From contig CAZVEO010000024.1 of the NCBI GenBank assembly GCA_964626385.1, forward strand, positions 1 to 26,464: a stretch of 26,464 bases of DNA, in the 5' to 3' direction. Shown here one piece after another: positions 14,607 to 21,431 of this stretch. The stretch is from Scybalousia_A sp964626385 (GTDB lineage: Bacteria > Bacteroidota > Bacteroidia > Bacteroidales > P3). Under the pieces are notes generated by a model, which made no database searches, was not told the origin of the DNA, and saw only the letters and a list, made by a program, of their open reading frames with translations. Position 1 is the stretch's first letter. Each line of letters starts with the position of its first letter. Made by a program: the position numbers and the translations under genes.

Positions 14607-15314
14607 ATGAAATGGTTTGGTGCAGTACTTGGTTTTTTCTTTGGAGGAGGAATATTTGGAGCGTTGATAGGTTATGGATTAGGGTCTTTGTTGGATTCTG
14701 CTGTAAAAAAAGAGTATAAAACTGATGGCAAAAAACAAGGCGACTTTGTTATGAGTCTTTTAATGCTTTTTGCTCAAGTAATGAAAATAGATGGTAGAGT
14801 AACCAAAAACGAACTAAATGTTGTAAAACAATGGCTTGTAACTAATCTTGGAGAAAAAGAAGCTCAAAATCGTTTGCTTATACTTAGAGATATTTTGCAA
14901 AAAGATATTGATATAAATCAAGTGTGCAAACAAATAAACATCTCCATAGCATACGCTTCACGCTTGGAATTACTACATATGTTGTTTGGTATAGCCTTGG
15001 CAGACCAAGAACTTTCTAACGTGGAAAAAAATTATATTAATAAAATTGCCACTCTACTTCTTATTACTCCACAAGACTACAAAACAATAGAGGCAATGTA
15101 TTTCAAAAATACAGACTCTGCTTATACCATACTTCAAGTAGATAGAAACGCAAGCAATGAGGAAATAAAAAAATCGTATAGAAAACTTTGTATAAAATAT
15201 CACCCCGATAAAGTAGCCTCTTTGGGAGAAAAAGCACAAAAAGATGCTGAAAGAAAATTTAAACAAATCAACGAGGCTTACGAAACAATCAAGAAAGAAA
15301 GGAATTTTAACTAA
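14607..15314 (+). CDS. TerB-DnaJ domain membrane co-chaperone (DjlA-like)
   Basis: The 235-residue protein has a glycine-rich membrane-associating N-terminus (MKWFGAVLGFFFGGGIFGAL, residues 1-28). A helical TerB-like domain spans about 45-165, with MKIDGRVTKNEL and IALADQELSNVE as its paired acidic turns. A C-terminal J domain runs 171-233 with the Hsp70-stimulating HPD at 199-201. This is the layout of DjlA, a membrane-anchored DnaK co-chaperone. I chose the ATG at 14607 over an in-frame TTG at 14565 because the latter overlaps the promoter box. The last base of the TAA stop is the first base of the next gene's ATG (TAATG), so the two proteins are translationally coupled and probably work together. 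Confidence 0.9.
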   Translation: MKWFGAVLGFFFGGGIFGALIGYGLGSLLDSAVKKEYKTDGKKQGDFVMSLLMLFAQVMKIDGRVTKNELNVVKQWLVTNLGEKEAQNRLLILRDILQKDIDINQVCKQINISIAYASRLELLHMLFGIALADQELSNVEKNYINKIATLLLITPQDYKTIEAMYFKNTDSAYTILQVDRNASNEEIKKSYRKLCIKYHPDKVASLGEKAQKDAERKFKQINEAYETIKKERNFN

Positions 15315-17404
15315 TGTTTGTAGAATATTCACTTTGGTGGTTGCCTGTTATTGTAGTAGTTGTATTTGCTGTCACATGTTGGCAATATGGATATTTTTTC
15401 AATAAAAATAAATCTTATTCTTATAATAAAAGACAAAGAAGGTTATTGTTTGCAATTAGATTTTTAACCTTATTTTTGATATTTTTTCTTTTACTCTCTC
15501 CTGTTAAACTCATCAAACACAAACATATAGAAAAACCAACTATAGTTTTTGCTCAAGATATTTCCTCTTCTATAAACAAAACTAATAGGAGTTATTTTAA
15601 AGATTTAGTCAACCTTTGCAATACATTGAAAGACAAATACAATATAGTACAATTAGAATTTGGTAATGAGGTGCGTCCTTCTGTGTTTGATGAGAAAAAA
15701 TTGCAATGCAATGACTACGCTACAGATTTTTCTCTCTTATATAAATATATAGCAGAAAACTATGACGAAAAAAATCTTGCCTCCATAGTACTTGCAAGCG
15801 ATGGCATAAGCACTCAGGGACATAGCCTTTTGAATAATGAGGAGTATTTTTCTTGTCCTGTGTATAGTATTGCGCTTGGTGATACAAACCAAAGAAAAGA
15901 TATTCAAATAAGTAATATTCGTTATAACAAAATATGTTACCTTGACAATGAGTTCCTTTTAGAAATAAGTATTAAAGCCAACAAATGCAAAGGAGAGAAT
16001 GCAATTTTGTCTATGACCTACAATAACAAAACCTCTGTGATAAAGAATTTTACCATAGAAGAAGAGGACTTTTTTTTAACCATACCTTACAAGGAAATAG
16101 CAAAAAAAACAGGAGTTAATAAACTTTCTTTTTCTGTTAGCAAATTGGAAAATGAAGACAATAAAATAAACAACAATAAAGACGTTTTTATTGAAGTATT
16201 GGATACAAAGAAAAAAATTCTTGTACTTGGAGCCTCACCTCACCCCGATATATCAGCAATAAAAAATATAGTAGAAGAAAATAAAAATTATGAATGTCAA
16301 GTATTTACATTTAATGATATATCAAAGACAAATCTAAATGAGAATTATGATATTGTAGTTTTACACAATTTACCTAATAGTCCAAACACAATAAACATTA
16401 TCAAACAATTGCAAAAAAAATCTTCTCCACTACTATTTATAATTGGGCAACAAACAAATATTACTTATTTCAACTCTTTGCAGAAAGACGTAAAAATAAA
16501 TCTTATTTCTCGTACTCCTATACAAACCATTGCCATATACAATAATGATTTTTCCTCTTTTAACTTAAGCAAAGAAACAACGAATATTATTTCCCAACTT
16601 CCACCCCTATTATCGCCTTCTGCTAAGTATGTAACAAGCCCTAATTTAAACGTACTTGCTTATCAACGCATAGGTTCTGTTTCAACTCAAAACCCTTTAA
16701 TAGCCATTTCTTCTGATAACGGGTATATTTTTGGGGAAAATATTTGGCGTTGGCGACTACATAACTATTTAATAAATACTTCACATAATGAAATAAATGA
16801 ACTGATAAATAAAACAATACAAGTAATTTCTAATAAGGAAAATAAAAAACTTCTTCGTTTAGAGGCAAAAGAAATATATCATGCAATGGAGGATGTTATT
16901 TTGCAAGCACAATTATATAATGATAACTATGAACTTGTCAATACTCCAGAGATAGAATTTACCCTTACCCAAACCTCTTCGTATGATAAACAAAAACAAC
17001 CAACGCAAACTTATACCTTTGGTAAAACTTCTAACGCTTATTATACCAACCTTTCTAAACTACCCTCCGGAGAATATAGTGTAGTAGCAAAAACTTATTT
17101 TAACAATAAAACATTGATGGATAAAGCTTCTTTTATTGTCAATCAAATCAACATTGAATACAACGATTTAGTCGCCAAACACAGCGATTTATTTTCTCTT
17201 GCTAAAAAAACTGATGGCACAATGATTTACCCTCAAGAGTTAGGAAAATTAAAAGACTTTTTTGAAAACAATCAAACTATAAAACCAGTTGTATATGAAA
17301 ATATAGAAAACAAACGATTCATAGCTCTGTGGTGGTATTGGTTGCTGATAGCAATAGGGTTGGGTAGCGAGTGGTTTTTAAGGAAGTATTGGGGAAAAAT
17401 ATAA
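15314..17404 (+). CDS. Membrane protein with VWA-like domain (function unknown)
   Basis: This protein of 696 residues begins with two membrane helices (about 7-25 and 44-62). A von Willebrand A-like domain follows: QDISSS at 81-86 gives the DxSxS metal-site motif, ATDF near 137 the threonine, and ASDGIST near 162 the second aspartate. The central part is an extracytoplasmic beta-rich stretch without recognised motifs. The ILVLGASPHPDISAI segment, around residue 300, resembles the glutamine-amidotransferase-like fold found in similar Bacteroidetes proteins. A final helix with the basic tail LRKYWGKI closes the protein. Related proteins occur in BatA/BatB-like settings, but the specific role is unknown. 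It overlaps the TerB-DnaJ stop codon by one base. Confidence 0.7.
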   Translation: MFVEYSLWWLPVIVVVVFAVTCWQYGYFFNKNKSYSYNKRQRRLLFAIRFLTLFLIFFLLLSPVKLIKHKHIEKPTIVFAQDISSSINKTNRSYFKDLVNLCNTLKDKYNIVQLEFGNEVRPSVFDEKKLQCNDYATDFSLLYKYIAENYDEKNLASIVLASDGISTQGHSLLNNEEYFSCPVYSIALGDTNQRKDIQISNIRYNKICYLDNEFLLEISIKANKCKGENAILSMTYNNKTSVIKNFTIEEEDFFLTIPYKEIAKKTGVNKLSFSVSKLENEDNKINNNKDVFIEVLDTKKKILVLGASPHPDISAIKNIVEENKNYECQVFTFNDISKTNLNENYDIVVLHNLPNSPNTINIIKQLQKKSSPLLFIIGQQTNITYFNSLQKDVKINLISRTPIQTIAIYNNDFSSFNLSKETTNIISQLPPLLSPSAKYVTSPNLNVLAYQRIGSVSTQNPLIAISSDNGYIFGENIWRWRLHNYLINTSHNEINELINKTIQVISNKENKKLLRLEAKEIYHAMEDVILQAQLYNDNYELVNTPEIEFTLTQTSSYDKQKQPTQTYTFGKTSNAYYTNLSKLPSGEYSVVAKTYFNNKTLMDKASFIVNQINIEYNDLVAKHSDLFSLAKKTDGTMIYPQELGKLKDFFENNQTIKPVVYENIENKRFIALWWYWLLIAIGLGSEWFLRKYWGKI

Positions 17405-17469
17405 AATAAGACCATAATGACGATTTTGAAAAAATGCTGTTTTTATCAAAAAAAAATAAAAAATTATGG

Positions 17470-17496
17470 TTGAAAGAAAAAAATGTTATATGTTTG
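17470..17496 (+). promoter_or_regulatory. Promoter of the DUF349 gene: TTG-N16-TATGTTTG
   Basis: TTG at 17470-17472 and TATGTTTG at 17489-17496 are 16 nt apart, and the -7 box is followed by CAAAAAA as at other promoters here. The leader to the ATG at 17578 would be about 75 nt. Confidence 0.65.
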
Positions 17497-17577
17497 CAAA
17501 AAATTATTTTTAATAAACTACAATATTATTTAGACACACATCTTAATAAGGTGTTTTAACAAAACAAACTTTTTATT

Positions 17578-19554
17578 ATGGATAATACACAAGATGTACA
17601 AAATGTACAAATGCAACCTGAAGAAAATACACAAATTCAGGAACAAACTGAGCAACCTTCAGACAACCAAACTTTGAACAATGAAGGAGTTGTAACTATA
17701 GGGACACAAAAGCAAGAAGTTTCTACAGAGCAACTTACTTCCGTTAAAGAGGAAAAACCTGAGGTATCAATAGAAGAAATTGTGGAATATTATTCCAAAA
17801 AAACAAGAGAAGAACTTGTAGAAGAACTGCAAAAACTCATAGACAAAAAAGATTATGAGGAAATGAAGGCAAAAGTTCCTTTGTTGAAGAATACTTTTAA
17901 GAATTTGCCTGCGCCAGAGCCTATAATAGAAAAGACAATTCAAAAAGTTGTCAATGCTCAGGGAGAGGAAGTAGAGCAAGAGGTGGAGATAACAAAGGAA
18001 GATACCACAGAAGCAAAATTCAAAGAACTATATAATAAGTATAAAGATATACGCACTGAATATCAACAAAAAGAAGAACAACAAAGGGAAGAAAATCTAA
18101 AAAAGAAACAGTGCCTTTTGGAAGATTTGAAAAAGTTGTTGGATAGTGAGCAAACTCTCAAAGAAATATATGACGAGTTTAATAATATTCAAGAAAAATG
18201 GAAGGAAATAGGAAATGTTCCTCATGCAGAGGTTAATAACCTATGGGAAAGTTATCACTTTTTGATAGAAAAATTCTATGAAAAGGTAAAAATAAACAGA
18301 GAGTTAAGGGACTTAGATTTAAAAAAGAATTTGGAAAAGAAACTTGCTCTTTGTGAAAAAGTTGAGGAATTATTAGTTAACGAAGATATAAACAATAGTT
18401 TTGCTATATTGCAAGAGTATCATAGACAATGGAAAGAAATAGGTTCTGTACCTTTAGATAAAAATGACGAGGTGTGGGAAAGATTTAAACGTGCCTCTGA
18501 TGCTATCAATCAAAGAAGAAGAGAGTTTTACGAAAAACGCTCAGAAGAATTAGAAGAAAATAAGACTAAAAAAGTTGCTCTTAAAGAACAAGTATCTGCT
18601 ATACTTTCCAAAGAGTTGAAAACTTTAAAAGATTGGAATGAGGCAACAATAGAAATAAACAAGTTGTTTGCTGAATGGAAAACCGTAGGTCCTATACCAA
18701 AGGCTGATAATGAGACTCTTTGGACTCAATTCAAAACCATGATAGATGGTTTCTTTGAAAAAAGAAAAGAGATGTTTGAAAAAACGAAACAAACCGAAGA
18801 GGAAAACTATAATAAGAAAATAGCCATCTGTGTAAAAGCAGAAGAAATAGCCAAAAGAGATGATTTTGATGCTGCGACCAAAGAAATCAAAGAATTGCAA
18901 GCCGAATGGAAACAAATAGGGTTTGTAAGAAAAAATTTGAGTGATAAGGTTTGGTTGCGTTTTAGAGCGGCCTGCGATGAATTCTTTAACAGAAAGAGCG
19001 AAAGCTATCTGCAAACTCATAAAGATGCAGAAGAAAATTTGCAAAAAAAACAAGCTCTTATAGAAGAATTGAGAAATTATCAATTCTCAGAAGACAAGCA
19101 AGAAAATGTTAATGCTTTGAAAGATTTTCAGAAACGTTGGTTTGATATTGGAATTTTGCCAAAGGAAAGCAGAAAACAAATCAATCAACAATGGGAGGAA
19201 ATAATAAAGAGTAATAGAGATAAGTTGCAAATAAGTGCTGAGGAAATTGCTTCTAAAGACAGAAACAACAAAAAACAAAAAGTTGGTTCTCTTCGTAAGA
19301 GAATAGAGCAGTTGGACGTAGAAATTAATAGGCTTGAAAATAATTTAGGTTTCTTTGCTAATAGTAAAAATGCTGATTTGATTAAGCAAGAATTTGAACA
19401 AAAACTTTCAAAGTTAAACGCTCAAAAACAAGAGTTTTTAGATAGATTAAAGCAACAAAAAGCAGAGCAAAAACAAAAGCAAGATTCTAAAAATTCTCAA
19501 GAGGAGACTATTCAAGAAACTATTCAAGAATCTGCTCTGGAAGAAAACAATTAA
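17578..19554 (+). CDS. DUF349-repeat protein (five repeats)
   Basis: The 658-residue, highly charged protein has a Gln/Glu/Thr-rich disordered start (1-65). Five helical DUF349 repeats follow, each centred on W-K-x-I/V-G: W208, W285, W367, W444 and W521, spaced 77, 82, 77 and 77 residues. Each is followed about 15 residues on by a second tryptophan and a helix. A coiled coil (about 565-640) and a tail with the in-frame duplicate ETIQ-ETIQ come last. It has no signal peptide or membrane segment. The molecular function is not established; a scaffold or nucleic-acid/ribosome-associated role would fit the charge pattern and the neighbouring L31 gene, but that is inference only. It has its own promoter. 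Confidence 0.88.
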   Translation: MDNTQDVQNVQMQPEENTQIQEQTEQPSDNQTLNNEGVVTIGTQKQEVSTEQLTSVKEEKPEVSIEEIVEYYSKKTREELVEELQKLIDKKDYEEMKAKVPLLKNTFKNLPAPEPIIEKTIQKVVNAQGEEVEQEVEITKEDTTEAKFKELYNKYKDIRTEYQQKEEQQREENLKKKQCLLEDLKKLLDSEQTLKEIYDEFNNIQEKWKEIGNVPHAEVNNLWESYHFLIEKFYEKVKINRELRDLDLKKNLEKKLALCEKVEELLVNEDINNSFAILQEYHRQWKEIGSVPLDKNDEVWERFKRASDAINQRRREFYEKRSEELEENKTKKVALKEQVSAILSKELKTLKDWNEATIEINKLFAEWKTVGPIPKADNETLWTQFKTMIDGFFEKRKEMFEKTKQTEEENYNKKIAICVKAEEIAKRDDFDAATKEIKELQAEWKQIGFVRKNLSDKVWLRFRAACDEFFNRKSESYLQTHKDAEENLQKKQALIEELRNYQFSEDKQENVNALKDFQKRWFDIGILPKESRKQINQQWEEIIKSNRDKLQISAEEIASKDRNNKKQKVGSLRKRIEQLDVEINRLENNLGFFANSKNADLIKQEFEQKLSKLNAQKQEFLDRLKQQKAEQKQKQDSKNSQEETIQETIQESALEENN

Positions 19555-19562
19555 AAAAAACT

Positions 19563-19637
19563 GTTGCAAAAATACTTTCATTACAAAAAAATGTAGTATT
19601 TTTGCAACCGCTTTTAGTAAATACTTTTGATAGTATT
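19563..19637 (+). promoter_or_regulatory. rpmE2 promoter embedded in two dyads
   Basis: A perfect 14-bp inverted repeat has arms GTTGCAAAAATACT (19563-19576) and AGTATTTTTGCAAC (19595-19608). The right arm contains the plus-strand -7 box TATTTTTG at 19597-19604; the left arm carries the same box on the minus strand. A second, smaller dyad, AATACT-TTTGAT-AGTATT at 19620-19637, reuses the same half-sites just after the expected transcription start. The gap between the large arms contains an inner CATT/AATG pair. It could be an operator, a divergent promoter pair, or a transcript hairpin after the DUF349 gene. Confidence 0.7.
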
Positions 19638-19693
19638 ATAGAGTAAAGAATAATTTAAAGAGTAATATAAACACAAAAAATAATATTAAGGTA

Positions 19694-19966
19694 ATGAAGA
19701 AAGATATTCATCCAAAGAATTATAGGGTATGTGCGTTCAAAGATATGTCAAATGAGCAAGTTTTTTTGACACGTTCTTGTGCTAATTCAAGGGAAACAAT
19801 AGAAATAGATGGAGAAACGTACCCGCTTATCAAATTGGAAATCTCCAACACATCTCACCCTTTCTTTACAGGAAAGGTTAAACTTGTGGATACTGCAGGT
19901 ATGGTAGATAAGTATTTGAGCAAATACAAAAATCGTAAACCACTTGGTAACAATTCTTCAAAATAA
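19694..19966 (+). CDS. rpmE2: 50S ribosomal protein L31 type B
   Basis: The 90-residue protein is the zinc-independent form of ribosomal protein L31, a large-subunit protein at the inter-subunit bridge. It starts MKKDIHPKNYR and has FLTRSCANSRETIEIDG and YPLIKLEISNTSHPFFTGK, as in type B. It lacks the CxxC pair of the zinc-binding type A protein; its one Cys in LTRSCANS is not in a zinc motif. Type B L31 is repressed by Zur in several bacteria, and the strong dyads over the promoter invite the same question here. A terminator-like stem follows at 20005-20050. Confidence 0.95.
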   Translation: MKKDIHPKNYRVCAFKDMSNEQVFLTRSCANSRETIEIDGETYPLIKLEISNTSHPFFTGKVKLVDTAGMVDKYLSKYKNRKPLGNNSSK

Positions 19967-20004
19967 TTTGTTGGGTTTTTAACCGCAGATTTTGATAAGA
20001 TAAA

Positions 20005-20050
20005 AAGCAGGTATCATCCAATAATATTATTGAATGGTGCTTGTTTTTTT
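20005..20050 (+). terminator. Intrinsic terminator after rpmE2
   Basis: An imperfect stem has outer arms AAGCA (20005-20009) and TGCTT, and an inner palindrome CAATAAT-ATTATTG. It is followed by a run of seven T (20044-20050). It stands 40 nt after the rpmE2 stop in the right orientation. Confidence 0.65.
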
Positions 20051-20084
20051 AGTATTCTGTAAGAAAAAAGAAAATATTTTTATA

Positions 20085-20112
20085 TTTGTTTGAGAAAACT
20101 TGTCTATCTTTG
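20085..20112 (+). promoter_or_regulatory. Promoter of the GlmU-like gene: TTTG-N16-TATCTTTG
   Basis: TTTG at 20085-20088 and TATCTTTG at 20105-20112 are 16 nt apart, matching the spacing seen at 9246. The leader to the ATG at 20202 would be about 83 nt. This probably starts the long plus-strand unit through lon to the kinase-like gene. Confidence 0.7.
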
Positions 20113-20201
20113 TAACAAAATAAAGAGAAAGATTGTATAACTAAACATAGAGAAAAGGAAATCTGTAATTGTATTTCGTATAAACAAAATAATTTACGCT
20201 T

Positions 20202-21386
20202 ATGAACTACATATTGTTTGATGACACGACAAAGGATGCTTTAAAACCTTTGACCTATACCCGACCAGTTTGTGAAATAAGATTGGGTATTATGACTATT
20301 AGAGAAAAATGGGAAAAAGCATTGGGTACAAAAACCTCTACTTTGACTGATGACTATCTATCAAAAAAATACCCTATGACTATGTCAGAGGCTATGCTTT
20401 TGATAAATTCCTCTGTTTGCCCGCGTCCTGCAATGATAGAAATGATAGAAAATATGCAGCCCGGACAAACACTTATAGGAGATGAAGTTGTCATTGCTAT
20501 GTACAAAACCAAAGATGGTTTCCTATCTGAAGAAGAGGAAAATAGCGAAAGATTGGAATACAAAGGAGAGTTGGTAAAATTAAACTCGCTTGCAGATATT
20601 TTCCTTTTGAATGATAAAGAATTGAGATATGATTTTGAAGTTTTGACAAAGGGTAGAACAAGTATGCCTATTAGTCAGACAAATATGATTATAGGAAAAG
20701 AAAATATTTTTGTTGAAGAAGGAGCAAAAATAGAGTGTGCTATAATCAACGCAAGCGAAGGACCAGTTTATATAGGAAAACAAGCAGAAATAATGGAAAA
20801 CGCCGTTATCAGAGGACCTTTTGCTATGTTGGAAAATGCTGTTGTCAAACTTTCTGCCAAGATATATGGAGCCACTACAATTGGTCCTTATTGTAAAGTG
20901 GGTGGCGAATTGGAAAACGTGGTAATGTTTGGTTACTCTAACAAGGCTCACGATGGTTTCTTTGGTAATAGCGTAATAGGGGAATGGTGTAATATAGGAG
21001 CCGATTCCAATGCTTCAAATTTAAAAAATACCTATGAAGATGTCAGACTTTGGTCAATAGACAAAAATACTTTTGTTTCTACTGGAACTATTTTTTGTGG
21101 CACTATTATGGCAGATTATTCTAAATGTGGAATTAATACCATGTTTAACACAGGTACGGTTGTAGGTGTGAATTGCAATATATTTGGTGCAGGCTATCAA
21201 AGAAACTTTGTACATTCTTTTTCTTGGGGAAGCAATGTCGGAGGTATAAGAGTCTATGATATAGAAAAGGCTATAGAAGTAGCAGAAATTGTACAAAAAA
21301 GACGTAATATAGAAATGTCTAACGAGGATAAAGATATTCTTCGCTATATTTACAAAGAGGTTACAAAAAACAAAAGATTGAGTTAA
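20202..21386 (+). CDS. GlmU-like sugar nucleotidyltransferase/acyltransferase
   Basis: The 394-residue protein has the start typical of the Bacteroidetes alternative GlmU family: ILFDDTTKDALKPLTYTRPVCEIRLGI at the N-terminus, then REKWEKAL. The N-terminal half is an abbreviated nucleotidyltransferase fold lacking the classical GxGTRM loop. From about residue 162 a left-handed beta-helix of hexapeptide repeats follows (IIGKENIFVEEGAKIE, YIGKQAEIMENAVIRGP, TTIGPYCKVGG, GEWCNIGAD). Members are annotated as UDP-N-acetylglucosamine diphosphorylase/glucosamine-1-phosphate N-acetyltransferase, feeding peptidoglycan and LPS synthesis. The GlcNAc-kinase-like gene further down the strand fits amino-sugar metabolism. 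The family assignment is strong; the exact activity is inferred. Confidence 0.88.
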   Translation: MNYILFDDTTKDALKPLTYTRPVCEIRLGIMTIREKWEKALGTKTSTLTDDYLSKKYPMTMSEAMLLINSSVCPRPAMIEMIENMQPGQTLIGDEVVIAMYKTKDGFLSEEEENSERLEYKGELVKLNSLADIFLLNDKELRYDFEVLTKGRTSMPISQTNMIIGKENIFVEEGAKIECAIINASEGPVYIGKQAEIMENAVIRGPFAMLENAVVKLSAKIYGATTIGPYCKVGGELENVVMFGYSNKAHDGFFGNSVIGEWCNIGADSNASNLKNTYEDVRLWSIDKNTFVSTGTIFCGTIMADYSKCGINTMFNTGTVVGVNCNIFGAGYQRNFVHSFSWGSNVGGIRVYDIEKAIEVAEIVQKRRNIEMSNEDKDILRYIYKEVTKNKRLS

Positions 21387-21431
21387 TCCGTTGCTTGATT
21401 TGAGATAAGTAAAACGTATAGTAGGGATTTT

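Noticed and set aside
19563..19608. Intrinsic terminator of the DUF349 gene
   Set aside because: The 14-bp stem is AT-rich with an 18-nt loop and no T-run follows. The right arm contains the rpmE2 -7 box, so a promoter or operator role is more likely, although an RNA hairpin cannot be excluded.
20580..20951. 123-residue minus-strand open frame inside the GlmU-like gene
   Set aside because: It is a shadow of an intact, well-recognised plus-strand gene and shows no motif of its own.
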